Made by a program: the position numbers and the translations under genes. A stretch of DNA of 64,000 nucleotides from Streptomyces sp. 1222.5 (GTDB lineage: Bacteria > Actinomycetota > Actinomycetes > Streptomycetales > Streptomycetaceae), in contig NZ_FNSZ01000001.1 of NCBI RefSeq assembly GCF_900105245.1, forward strand, positions 7,252,001 through 7,316,000, in the 5' to 3' direction. A model generated the notes under the pieces. That model worked only from the letters and a program-made list of their open reading frames with translations. It did no database searches and was not told the DNA's origin. Shown one piece after another: positions 52,088-60,127 of the stretch (the stretch's first letter is position 1; the number at the start of each line of letters is the position of its first letter).

Positions 52088-52123
52088 TTGCCGTGCTAGC
52101 ACTCCGGCGCTAGCGTCGAAACC
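52088..52123 (+). promoter_or_regulatory. Toxin-antitoxin promoter with two GCTAGC palindromes
   Basis: TTGCCG (52088-52093) and TAGCGT (52111-52116) are 17 bp apart, and the ATG starts 7 nt after the -10, so the message is leaderless. GTGCTAGCAC (52093-52102) and CGCTAGCG (52108-52115) have centres 14 bp apart, one in the spacer and one on the -10. This is the tandem half-site layout bound by ribbon-helix-helix antitoxins. Autorepression is therefore expected. Confidence 0.75.
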
Positions 52124-52366
52124 ATGGCGAAGACCCAGCTGAACGTACGCGTGGACGAGGGCACGGCCCGCGCGGCCCGCGAGCGCGCCGTGGCCCGCGG
52201 GATCAGCGTCAACCGCTACATCGAAGAGCTGGTCAGACAGGACACCGGGGAGGCCGGCCGTACGTTCGTCGACGCGGCCGCCGACTTCATGAAGCAGTAC
52301 GAGTCCGTGTTCGCCGAGGAGTTCGCCGACGCCCGCGGCACCGACCCGGTCGAAGAGCGCCGCTGA
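52124..52366 (+). CDS. Ribbon-helix-helix antitoxin-like protein
   Basis: 80 residues with an N-terminal Arc/CopG-type ribbon-helix-helix: QLNVRVDEGTARAARERAVARG is the strand plus first helix (shown by QLNVRVDE and ARAARERA) and ISVNRYIEELVR the second helix. The acidic C-terminus would contact the toxin. Its promoter holds paired palindromes, consistent with autoregulation. The stop is 4 bp before the toxin start. Confidence 0.8.
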   Translation: MAKTQLNVRVDEGTARAARERAVARGISVNRYIEELVRQDTGEAGRTFVDAAADFMKQYESVFAEEFADARGTDPVEERR

Positions 52367-52370
52367 TCCC

Positions 52371-52745
52371 TTGGACGCACTCACTGTCGACCTCGCCTGG
52401 CTGCTCATGCTCGCCGAGCAGAAGACGCCCGGGGACCCGCAGGTCACCGACTGGGGCGCGCTGGTCGCCGCCGTCGCCCGGCACCGGGCCGAGATATTCG
52501 GCGTCCCGGTCTACGACAGCCCGCACGCCCGCGCCGCGTCCCTGCTCCAGCTGCTGATCCACGTGCCCGCGCTGGAACGCTCCAACGCGCTGTTCGCCTC
52601 GGCGGTCGCCTACGCCTACCTGGTCGCCGGCGGCGAGAAGCTCGCCACCACACCCGAGCAGGTCCGCGACCTCGCCCGGCTGGTCAAGGACGGCGCGGCG
52701 AGCGTCGAGGAGATCGCGCGGCAGCTGCGCGGCTGGAGCGTCTGA
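52371..52745 (+). CDS. Fic/Doc-like toxin with degenerate active-site motif
   Basis: 124-residue helical protein resembling the Streptomyces proteins annotated as Fic-family toxin components. Segment HVPALERSNALFASAVAYAY (from H64) aligns with the Fic HPFxxGNKRTA helix, but the Pro-Phe, the Gly-Asn pair and the Arg are not kept, so AMP or phosphate transfer is doubtful. N-terminal LDALTVDLAWLLML is membrane-like. TTG at 52371 is the only start in place. Assignment comes from size, position and partial motif only. Confidence 0.6.
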   Translation: MDALTVDLAWLLMLAEQKTPGDPQVTDWGALVAAVARHRAEIFGVPVYDSPHARAASLLQLLIHVPALERSNALFASAVAYAYLVAGGEKLATTPEQVRDLARLVKDGAASVEEIARQLRGWSV

Positions 52746-53438
52746 TCAGCGGGCGGCCGGCTCGTCCGGCCGCCAGGCCACCCCCAGCGAGCAGTAGGAG
52801 GTCGGCAGCACGGGCCCCTTCTCCGGCAGCAGCACCCGCCGCTGCGGGCCGATGAGGAACCCGGCCTCGCGCAGGGCGGCCACCGGCTCCCGGGACAGAT
52901 GGCAGCCCCCGTTCAGCACGGGCCACAGCGTGCGGTCCAGCGCCCGTTGCGTCAGCGTCATGGCCCGGCCGCCGCCACGCCCGTGCTCGAAGAAGCGCAC
53001 CTCGCCGCCCGGCCGGAGCACCCGCCGCACCTCGCCCAGCGCCCGCGGCACATCCCGCACGCTGCACAGCACCAGCGACAGCACGACCGCGTCGAAGGCC
53101 TCGCTCTTGACCGGCAGCGCCTCGGCCGCGCCCGGCACCACGTCCACCGGCACCTGGGCGCGCAGCGCGGCCCCCAGCGCCAACTTCCTGAGCGACGGCT
53201 CCGGTTCGATCGCGACGACCTCCGCGACCGCACCCGGGTAGTGGCCGAAGTTCAGCCCGTTGCCCGCGCCGATCTCCAGCACCCGGCCGGACAGCCCGGC
53301 GAGGAGCCGCTCGCGCACCCCGGCCATGCCCAGCCGGGTCTCGGCACCCACGCTGAGCCGGGCGTAGTAACGGGCGAACAGCGGATGGTGGACGGGACCC
53401 CGCGCCACCTTGCCCGAGCCGGTGGACAGCAGTCGCAT
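52746..53438 (-). CDS. Class I SAM-dependent methyltransferase
   Basis: 230 residues. SAM motif I is VLEIGAGNGLNFGHYPG, the acidic residue follows in VVAIEPEPSLR, motif II is FDAVVLSLVLCSVRDVP and the RVLRPGGEVRFFEHG strand closes a UbiE-like methyltransferase fold. GGGAGG precedes the ATG at 53438. Convergent with the toxin gene (stops adjacent). Substrate unknown. Confidence 0.9.
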   Translation of the reverse strand: MRLLSTGSGKVARGPVHHPLFARYYARLSVGAETRLGMAGVRERLLAGLSGRVLEIGAGNGLNFGHYPGAVAEVVAIEPEPSLRKLALGAALRAQVPVDVVPGAAEALPVKSEAFDAVVLSLVLCSVRDVPRALGEVRRVLRPGGEVRFFEHGRGGGRAMTLTQRALDRTLWPVLNGGCHLSREPVAALREAGFLIGPQRRVLLPEKGPVLPTSYCSLGVAWRPDEPAAR

Positions 53439-53564
53439 GGCAACCTCCCGAAGCACGACGGCCCTGCCAAGAGTGTCCCCCGCGGGACGCCCGGGCACCC
53501 CCGCCGAACGGATTCGGCGGCGAAAGACGGCCGAACGGGTGCGCGGGCGGTACGGGCGCCCGGC

Positions 53565-54293
53565 TCAGGCGAACGCCGGAGGTGCCTCACGTACCTTGAA
53601 TGCCTCCGCGTCCCAGGTGCCGTCCAGACGGGGTGCGAGCCAGGCCGGGGCCGCCGTGCGGAACTCGGCCGGCGGCAGCGCGCCGGCGCGGGCGGGCAGG
53701 GCGCCGAGCAGCGGGGCCCCGGCCACCACGGGCAGGTCGGCCACGTTGCAGCGGGTGGCCAGGTCAGGGGAGTCGGGCCAGCTGCCGATGACCACGCCGA
53801 CGAACTCCAGCTCACGACGCCGAAGTTCACGGGCCGTCAGCTCGGTGGTGTTCAGCGTGCCCAGCCCGGCCGCGGCGACGACCAGCACCGGTGCGTTCAG
53901 CAGCCGGGCCACGTCGGCCAGGGTGCCGCCCGCCGCGTCGAACCGGACGAGCAGCCCGCCCGCCCCCTCCACCAGCACCAGATCGTGGTCGGTGGCCAGC
54001 TTGGCGGCCCGGTCGGCCACCTCGTGCGGATGCACCGGCGCCATTCCCGCCCGGCGGGCCGCCGTGCCCGGTGCCAACGGCTCCGGGTAGCGGGCGATCT
54101 CATCGGCCGTCACCGGACCCGCGAGCCACACGACCTCGTCGGCGTCCCCGCGCTCGTCCGGCGTCACGCCCGTCTGCGCGGCCTTCAGCACCGCCACCGA
54201 GCGGCCGGCCGTGAGCGCCGCGGCGGCGACGGCCGCGGTGGTGACGGTCTTGCCGACCTCCGTGCCCGTTCCCGTGATCACCAGTACCGGCAT
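53565..54293 (-). CDS. bioD: Dethiobiotin synthetase
   Basis: 242-residue ATP-dependent carboxylase forming the ureido ring from DAPA. P-loop ITGTGTEVGKTVTTAAVAAA at residue 6 and the substrate segment EGAGGLLVRFD are diagnostic. Last gene of bioB-bioA-bioD, with 1 bp after the bioA stop, so translation is coupled. Confidence 0.96.
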   Translation of the reverse strand: MPVLVITGTGTEVGKTVTTAAVAAAALTAGRSVAVLKAAQTGVTPDERGDADEVVWLAGPVTADEIARYPEPLAPGTAARRAGMAPVHPHEVADRAAKLATDHDLVLVEGAGGLLVRFDAAGGTLADVARLLNAPVLVVAAAGLGTLNTTELTARELRRRELEFVGVVIGSWPDSPDLATRCNVADLPVVAGAPLLGALPARAGALPPAEFRTAAPAWLAPRLDGTWDAEAFKVREAPPAFA

Positions 54294-54294
54294 C

Positions 54295-55584
54295 TCATCC
54301 CTCCCGCGCCGCGGCGCACACCGCGCGCGTGATCCGTTCCAGGTCCGCGTCCGGGGTGACGTACGGCGGCATCGTGTAGATCAGGTCGCGGAAAGGCCGC
54401 AGCCACACGCCTTCCCGTACGGCCGCGGCGGTCGCCGCGGCCATGTCGATCTCGTGGTCGAGCTGCACGACCCCGATGGCGCCGAGCACGCGGACGTCCC
54501 GCACGCCTGGGAGTTCCGCGGCCGGTGCGAGCCCCTCGCGCAGGGCCGCCTCGATCCGCTTCACCTCCGTGCGCCAGTCCTGCCCGAGCAGCAGTCCGAG
54601 GGACGCGCAGGCCACCGCGGCCGCCAGCGGGTTGCCCATGAACGTCGGACCGTGCGCGAGCACCGGCACCTCGCCGCGCGAGATGCCGTCGGCGACCCGC
54701 GCGGTGCACAGCGTGGCCGCCATCGTCAGATAGCCGCCGGTCAGCGCCTTGCCCACGCACATCACGTCCGGGGTGACGGCCGCGTGGTCCGCGGCGAACA
54801 GCGCGCCCGTGCGGCCGAATCCGGTGGCGATCTCGTCGAACACCAGCAGCACGTCGTGCGCGTCGCACGCCTCCCGCAGCACCCGCAGGTAGTCGGGTGA
54901 GTGGAAGCGCATCCCGCCCGCGCCCTGCACCACCGGCTCCACGATGACCGCGGCCAGCTCGTCCGCGTGCCGCGCGATCAGCTCGCGCAGATGCTCCGCG
55001 TACGACTCCTCGTACTCCGCGGGCGGCGCGTCCGCGAAGACCTGGCGCGGGAGCACGCCGGTCCACAGCTCGTGCATCCCGCCCTCGGGGTCGCACACCG
55101 ACATGGGGTTCCAGGTGTCGCCGTGGTAGCCCCCGCGCCAGGTCAGCAGCCGCCGCTTGCCCGGCCGGCCGAGCGAACGCCAGTACTGCAGGCACATCTT
55201 CACCGCGACCTCGACCGAAACCGAGCCCGAGTCGGCCAGGAACACATGCTCCAGGCCGTCCGGTGACATGTCGACAAGGAGCTTCGCGAGCCGTACGGCG
55301 GGCTCGTGGGTGAGCCCGCCGAACATCACATGGCTCATCCGGCCCAGCTGCTCGTGCGCGGCCTCGTTGAGCACGGGGTGGCTGTAGCCGTGGATGGCCG
55401 ACCACCACGACGACATCCCGTCGACCAGCTCGCCCGAGCCGTCCGCGAGCCGCAGCCGGACCCCGCTCGCCGACTCCACGACGAGCGGTTCGGCACGGCC
55501 GGGCATCGGCCCGTAGGGATGCCAGACGTGCTTGCGGTCCAGTTCCAGCAGTTCCGGGACGCTCGGCCGGGACAGGTCAGGCAT
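54295..55584 (-). CDS. bioA: Adenosylmethionine-8-amino-7-oxononanoate aminotransferase
   Basis: 429-residue PLP aminotransferase converting KAPA to DAPA with SAM as amino donor. HVWHPYGPMPGRAEP, SGSVSVEVAVKMCLQYWRSL, DEIATGFGRTGALFA and the PLP Lys in CVGKALTGGYLT are conserved BioA segments. Starts at ATG 55584, overlapping the bioB end by 8 bp; a GTG at 55611 is possible. Middle gene of the bioBAD operon. Confidence 0.95.
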   Translation of the reverse strand: MPDLSRPSVPELLELDRKHVWHPYGPMPGRAEPLVVESASGVRLRLADGSGELVDGMSSWWSAIHGYSHPVLNEAAHEQLGRMSHVMFGGLTHEPAVRLAKLLVDMSPDGLEHVFLADSGSVSVEVAVKMCLQYWRSLGRPGKRRLLTWRGGYHGDTWNPMSVCDPEGGMHELWTGVLPRQVFADAPPAEYEESYAEHLRELIARHADELAAVIVEPVVQGAGGMRFHSPDYLRVLREACDAHDVLLVFDEIATGFGRTGALFAADHAAVTPDVMCVGKALTGGYLTMAATLCTARVADGISRGEVPVLAHGPTFMGNPLAAAVACASLGLLLGQDWRTEVKRIEAALREGLAPAAELPGVRDVRVLGAIGVVQLDHEIDMAAATAAAVREGVWLRPFRDLIYTMPPYVTPDADLERITRAVCAAAREG

Positions 55585-56806
55585 TGGGCGCGAGGTCCGT
55601 TCCGGCACCACGGCGACGCACGGCGACGAGATCGGGGCGCGCCTCCTGGGCGGCGGGCGTGGCCGTCACGGCGGCCGTACCGCACACCCCGCCGCCGGCG
55701 TGGGACCCGCAGCCGGCCTCGGCGTGCGAGCCGCAGCCGGCCTCCGCCTCGGACCCGCACCCGGCGCCCTCGTGCGACCCGCATCCGCCGCCGGCGGCCG
55801 TGGCCCGGTGCTCCGGGAGCGTGACCTCCCCGGCGCCCTCCACCTCGAACCCGGCGTCCGCGATCATCTCCAGGTCGGCCTTGCCGGCCTGGCCCTCGCT
55901 GGTCAGGTAGTCGCCGAGGAAGATGGAGTTGGCCAGGTTCAGCGCGAGCGGCTGCATCGTGCGCAGGTGGACCTCGCGGCCGCCCGCGATCCGGACCTCC
56001 ACGTCCGGACAGACGAAGCGGACCATCGCGAGGATGCGCAGGCAGCGCTGCGGGGTGAGGTTCCACTCCTTGGCCAGCGGGGTGCCCTCGAACGGGATCA
56101 GGAAGTTCACCGGCACCGAGTCCGGGTCCAGCGCGCGCAGCGAGTAGACGACGTCGACCAGGTCCTCGTCGCTCTCGCCCATGCCCGCGATCAGACCGGA
56201 GCAGGCGGACAGACCGGCCGCGTGCGCCTTCTGCACCGTGTCCACCCGGTCGGCGTACGTGTGGGTGGTGGTGATGTCCCCGTAGGTGGACTCGGAGGTG
56301 TTCAGGTTGTGGTTGTAGGCGTCCGCACCGGCCTCGCGCAGCCGCTCGGCCTGGCCGTCGGAGAGCAGACCGAGGCAGGCGCACACCTCGACGTCCTCGT
56401 TCTGGTCCTTGATGGCCTTGATGGTGTCCGAGACCCGGTCCACGTCCCGGTCGGTCGGGCCGCGCCCGCTGGCCACCAGGCAGACGCGCTTGGCGCCGCC
56501 CGCCAGCCCGGCGGCGGCCGCCTGGGAGGCCTCGTCCGGCTTGAGCCAGGTGTACTTCAGGATCTCGGCCTTGGAGCCCAGCCGCTGGGAGCAGTAGGAG
56601 CAGTCCTCCGGGCACAGGCCGGACTTGAGGTTCACCAGATAGTTGAGTTTCACCCGTCGCCCGAACCAGTGCCGGCGCACCTTGCCGGCCGCGGCCACCA
56701 CATCGAGCAGGTCGTCGTCGGAGGTGGCCAGCACGGCGAGTGCTTCCTCGCGGGTCGGCAGCTCGCGCCGCAGCCCCTTGTCCACCAGCGTGTTCAGCAG
56801 GTCCAT
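55577..56806 (-). CDS. bioB: Biotin synthase with Cys-periodic C-terminal tail
   Basis: 409-residue radical-SAM enzyme inserting sulfur into dethiobiotin. [4Fe-4S] motif C65-x3-C69-x2-C72 in SGLCPEDCSYCSQR, plus YNHNLNTSE and VRIAGGREVHLR of the family. The usual length is about 330-350. Here a tail follows from about residue 339 with cysteines at 342, 350, 358, 366 and 375 in GCGS(H/E) units every 8 residues. The tail might hold metal or sulfur, but that is inference. Divergent from bioF; first gene of bioBAD. Confidence 0.95.
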   Translation of the reverse strand: MDLLNTLVDKGLRRELPTREEALAVLATSDDDLLDVVAAAGKVRRHWFGRRVKLNYLVNLKSGLCPEDCSYCSQRLGSKAEILKYTWLKPDEASQAAAAGLAGGAKRVCLVASGRGPTDRDVDRVSDTIKAIKDQNEDVEVCACLGLLSDGQAERLREAGADAYNHNLNTSESTYGDITTTHTYADRVDTVQKAHAAGLSACSGLIAGMGESDEDLVDVVYSLRALDPDSVPVNFLIPFEGTPLAKEWNLTPQRCLRILAMVRFVCPDVEVRIAGGREVHLRTMQPLALNLANSIFLGDYLTSEGQAGKADLEMIADAGFEVEGAGEVTLPEHRATAAGGGCGSHEGAGCGSEAEAGCGSHAEAGCGSHAGGGVCGTAAVTATPAAQEARPDLVAVRRRGAGTDLAPNA

Positions 56807-56874
56807 GAGGTCCGATCCTGGCCTACGGGACCGCCCCTGGCCAAGGAGACTTCGCACAAGCCCGACAGTTCTCC

Positions 56875-56892
56875 GTGTGGGTATCGCCACAC
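56875..56892. promoter_or_regulatory. Inverted repeat GTGTGG-N6-CCACAC between bioB and bioF
   Basis: A perfect 6-6-6 inverted repeat sits in the 148-bp gap separating the divergent bioBAD and bioF transcripts. TAGGGT at 56915-56920 is a possible -10 for bioF. A biotin-responsive repressor site is the natural reading, but no TetR-type or BirA-type regulator gene is present in the window. Confidence 0.6.
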
Positions 56893-56954
56893 AGTGGGCG
56901 GCCGGGCGGCCCGCTAGGGTCTGTGCGCTACCTACAAAAGCACCGGAGGGGTTC

Positions 56955-58082
56955 ATGGCGTTCGGGTGGATCGACGAGCAGGCGGAGGCGCGCCGCCGCG
57001 CCGGACTCGTACGAACCCTGCGGCCGCGCCCCGCCGACTCGCCGCTGCTGGACCTGGCGAGCAACGACTACCTGGGCCTGGCGCACCACCCCGAGGTGAC
57101 CGAGGGCGCGGCGCGGGCCGCCCGTACCTGGGGCGGGGGAGCCACCGGTTCACGTCTGGTCACCGGCACCACCGAGCTGCACTCCGAGCTGGAGCGCGAA
57201 CTGGCCGCCTACTGCGGATTCGAGGCGGCCCTGGTCTTCTCCTCCGGCTACGCGGCCAACCTGGCCGCGGTCACCGCGCTGGGCCCGCACGGCTCGCTGA
57301 TCGTCTCCGACGCGGGCAACCACGCCTCGCTCATCGACGGCTGCCGGCTCGCCCGGGGGGCGACGCAGGTCGTCGGGCACGGCGATCCCGAGGCCGTGCG
57401 CAAGGCCCTGGCCACGCACGAGGGGACGGCGATCGTCGTCTCCGACACCGTGTTCTCGGTCGACGGGGACCAGGCGCCGCTGGCCGGGCTGGCCGCGGCG
57501 TGCCGGGAGCACGGCGCGGGCCTGGTGGTGGACGACGCCCACGGTCTCGGCGTGCTGGGCGACGGCGGACGGGGCGCGCCGTACGCGACCGGTCTGGCCG
57601 GTGCCGAGGACGTGGTCGTGACGGCCACCCTGTCCAAGTCGCTGGGCAGCCAGGGCGGGGTGGTGCTCGGCCCGGCCCGGGTGATCGGCCATCTGGTCAA
57701 CGCGGCCCGGACGTTCATCTTCGACACCGGTCTGGCGCCGGCGGCCGTGGGTGCCGCGCTGGCCGCGCTGCGGCTGCTCGTCCGGGAACCGGAGCGCGCG
57801 GCGCGGGCCCGGGAGGTGGCTTCGGAACTGCACGCACGGCTGACCGCCGCGGGCCTGGAAGCGGTACGTCCGGACGCCGCGGTGGTCTCCGTGCGGGCAC
57901 CGTCCCCGGAGCAGGCGGTGCGCTGGGCGGCCGACTGCCGTACAGCGGGTCTGGCCGTGGGCTGTTTCCGTCCTCCCTCCGTGCCCGACGGCATCTCACG
58001 GCTGAGGCTGACCGCCCGGGCGGACCTGTCCGGGGCCGAGATCGAACGCGCTGTACGGGTGATCGGCGAGACGCGACCATGA
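56955..58082 (+). CDS. bioF: 8-amino-7-oxononanoate synthase
   Basis: 375-residue PLP enzyme condensing pimeloyl thioester with alanine to KAPA. LDLASNDYLGLAHHPEV, GGATGSRLVTGTTELHSELE, VVDDAHGLGVLG and the PLP Lys in TATLSKSLGSQGG are intact. ACCGGAGG precedes the ATG. It completes the bio set (B, A, D, F) with only the pimelate route not seen. Confidence 0.95.
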   Translation: MAFGWIDEQAEARRRAGLVRTLRPRPADSPLLDLASNDYLGLAHHPEVTEGAARAARTWGGGATGSRLVTGTTELHSELERELAAYCGFEAALVFSSGYAANLAAVTALGPHGSLIVSDAGNHASLIDGCRLARGATQVVGHGDPEAVRKALATHEGTAIVVSDTVFSVDGDQAPLAGLAAACREHGAGLVVDDAHGLGVLGDGGRGAPYATGLAGAEDVVVTATLSKSLGSQGGVVLGPARVIGHLVNAARTFIFDTGLAPAAVGAALAALRLLVREPERAARAREVASELHARLTAAGLEAVRPDAAVVSVRAPSPEQAVRWAADCRTAGLAVGCFRPPSVPDGISRLRLTARADLSGAEIERAVRVIGETRP

Positions 58083-58149
58083 GTCGGCGTGACACGGCCG
58101 GGCGTCGCCGCCAGGGGATGTGATCAGAGGCGGGCGGGGTGTCGGTGGA

Positions 58150-58374
58150 TCACGGGAGCGTGGTCACGAACTCCGCCCAGCTCTCGGGGGAGAAGAGCAG
58201 TGCGGGTCCGGCAGGGTCCTTCGAGTCGCGCACGGCGAGCAGCCCGGCCCAGGGGCCGGTGTCCGGCCGGGCCGTCTCCACGCAGTTGTTGGCTCCCGTG
58301 CTGTGGCTGCTGCGCAGCCAGCTCACGTCGTGCAGGTCGGTACTGGCAGGGACGTTCCGAGGCAGAGCGGTCAT
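58150..58374 (-). CDS. DUF397 small protein
   Basis: 74 residues with the DUF397 pattern: WLRSSHSTGANNCVETAR, then VRDSKDPAGPALLFSPESWA. Members are encoded beside Scr1-type XRE regulators in Streptomyces and some bind them or act as antagonists. Its start is 9 bp after the XRE stop, and GGAGG lies inside that stop region, so translation is coupled. Confidence 0.9.
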   Translation of the reverse strand: MTALPRNVPASTDLHDVSWLRSSHSTGANNCVETARPDTGPWAGLLAVRDSKDPAGPALLFSPESWAEFVTTLP

Positions 58375-58383
58375 GGTGCCTCC

Positions 58384-59244
58384 TTACGCGCCGTCACCTA
58401 TCCCGGCGATGTAGTCCAACGAGTCCTCGGGTGAAAGGGCTTGGTTCTGAAGGGACTTGAAGGCCTGCGAGTAGGCCATCAGGTCTTCTTTCCGTTCGAG
58501 GTAGAGGCTACTCGTCAACTGGTCGACAACAACCACATCCAGATCAGAAGTGCTCGGAAATGAGAAGATAACGAAAGGCCCGGTGAGGCCGACATGCGCT
58601 CCGGCGCCGAACGGCAGTACCTGGAGCCGTACTTGGGGCAGCCGGGCGGCCTCCTCCAGCCGCTCCAGCTGCCGGGTCATCACCCCGGGACCGCCGACCT
58701 CGCGGCGCAGCACCGCCTCGTCGAGCACCGCGCTGAGCTCCAGCGGCGGGTGCGAACGCAGCACGTCCTGCCTGGCCAGACGTACTTCCACCAGCGCGTC
58801 CAGGTGCTCCTCGTCCAGGTCGTTCACGGCCGCCCGGGTCACCGCGGTGGCGTACTCGGCGGTCTGCAGCAGCCCCGGCACGACCGTCGTCTCCAGGGTG
58901 CGCATGACGCTCGCCTGCGACTCCAGACTGATGAAATCCCGGTACGTCGGCGGCAGCACCCCGCGATAGGCGTGCCACCACCGGTTGCTACCACCGGCGT
59001 CCTCCGACCCCGCCAGCATCAGCAGCAACTCGCGCAGATGTCCGCCCCGCACCCCGTAGGCGTCCAGGAGTAACCGCAGATCGGCCGGTTTCACACCGCT
59101 CGCGCCGGTCTCGATGCGGCTCACCTTCGACTGGTGCCAGCCGACCAGCTGCGCCGCCTCCCCGCTCGTGAGCCCAGCACCGGTACGCAGCGTGCGCAGT
59201 TCGGCGCCCAGTTTGCGGCGGCGCACCGCGGGACCGTTCTGCAT
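58384..59244 (-). CDS. Scr1/WhiJ-like XRE regulator with a TTA codon
   Basis: 286 residues: N-terminal XRE HTH at about 12-65 (LTSGEAAQLVGWHQSKVSRI) and a C-terminal DUF5753-type domain (VVPGLLQTAEYATAVTR, LRQVLPFGAGAH-like segment VRLQVLPFGAGAHVGLTG). Codon 58 is TTA (59071-59073), the only in-frame TTA I found in this window. So translation should need the bldA tRNA, active late in development. Forms a triad with DUF397 and the divergent HATPase gene. Confidence 0.92.
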   Translation of the reverse strand: MQNGPAVRRRKLGAELRTLRTGAGLTSGEAAQLVGWHQSKVSRIETGASGVKPADLRLLLDAYGVRGGHLRELLLMLAGSEDAGGSNRWWHAYRGVLPPTYRDFISLESQASVMRTLETTVVPGLLQTAEYATAVTRAAVNDLDEEHLDALVEVRLARQDVLRSHPPLELSAVLDEAVLRREVGGPGVMTRQLERLEEAARLPQVRLQVLPFGAGAHVGLTGPFVIFSFPSTSDLDVVVVDQLTSSLYLERKEDLMAYSQAFKSLQNQALSPEDSLDYIAGIGDGA

Positions 59245-59319
59245 GGGCTCCTCCTTACTCCTTATGGACCGCCCGGATACGGCTGCGCGTCGCAGAGTTC
59301 ACCGCTTCGGGCGACAGAT

Positions 59320-59329
59320 ATATGCATAT
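59320..59329. promoter_or_regulatory. AT-rich palindrome ATATGCATAT in the divergent promoter region
   Basis: A perfect 10-bp palindrome of A/T-rich sequence in the 212-bp gap between the XRE and HATPase genes, where surrounding DNA is GC-rich. Could be a -10 region or the regulator's own operator. Confidence 0.4.
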
Positions 59330-59456
59330 CTTGGTGGATCGCTCCCCGTGACCGGCCCGGTGATGGCAGTCTGGCGACGAGCACCAGTCCGGGACCGTAC
59401 TCGAACCATCCGCTCCATGTCGGACTGCGGTCCCGCGGGAAAGGGACGACGTCGCC

Positions 59457-59915
59457 ATGGCAGACCATCTGGAAGCATCCGTCACTCTGCCGAGCGATCC
59501 CGCCTCGGTCTCCGCGGCCCGCGCCTACGTGGTGGGGACGCTCGCGGAGTGGGGCCTGCCGTCGGACACCGACGTGGCCGACACCGTCCGGCTCATCGTC
59601 TCCGAACTCGCCACCAACGCCGTACAGCACACCTTCGGACAGTCACCCACCTTCACGGTCGACATCGCGCTGGACCGTGACGAACACCTGCGCATCGGCG
59701 TCACGGACAGTCATCCCCGCTTCCCCAAGAGACTGCCCGCCGCCGTCCAGCAGGACAACGGGCGCGGCATGGTCATCATCCGCTGTCTCACCGCCGAGTG
59801 CGGCGGCAAGCTCCGCGTCCGCCCGACCCGTGAGGGGGGCAAGACGGTGTTCATCGAACTTCCGTGGGCGCTGCCGGTCGAGCCGGTGGCGGCCGGAGGC
59901 CAGCAGGAACCGTAG
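59457..59915 (+). CDS. RsbW-like HATPase (anti-sigma-type serine kinase)
   Basis: 152 residues. HATPase_c fold with N-box LIVSELATNAVQHTFG, G1-like DSHPRFPK and the G2 turn QQDNGRGMVIIRCL. Such small ATPases resemble anti-sigma factors RsbW/SpoIIAB and are common in Streptomyces beside XRE/DUF397 genes. The ATP-binding residues appear intact; a partner is not identified. Confidence 0.88.
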   Translation: MADHLEASVTLPSDPASVSAARAYVVGTLAEWGLPSDTDVADTVRLIVSELATNAVQHTFGQSPTFTVDIALDRDEHLRIGVTDSHPRFPKRLPAAVQQDNGRGMVIIRCLTAECGGKLRVRPTREGGKTVFIELPWALPVEPVAAGGQQEP

Positions 59916-60127
59916 CCCGGCACGCGCGCCCGGACGCCGTGACGCCCCGCCCGCGGCCTCCTCGGAGGTCGCGGCCGGGGCTGGACACCGGTGTCCGGGA
60001 CGCCGCTGTTCGCGCTGATCCTCAGTGTGCCGGCCCCGGGCGCCATGGCTCCAGGCGGGCGCCGAGGCGGCGCTGACGGTCCTCGGAGCGGCCCCGCCGC
60101 CGGAGCCGCTCCTGCCGTGACGTCGGG

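Noticed and set aside
55673..55792. Possibility that the BioB Cys-rich tail is a frameshift artefact
   Set aside because: The frame stays open with normal codon bias to a stop that overlaps bioA in the usual coupled way, so the tail looks genuinely translated.
59983..59996. Palindrome GGACACCGGTGTCC between the HATPase and NlpC genes
   Set aside because: Possibly a terminator, but there is no loop for a stable hairpin and the region is full of GC-rich dyads, so I did not call it.
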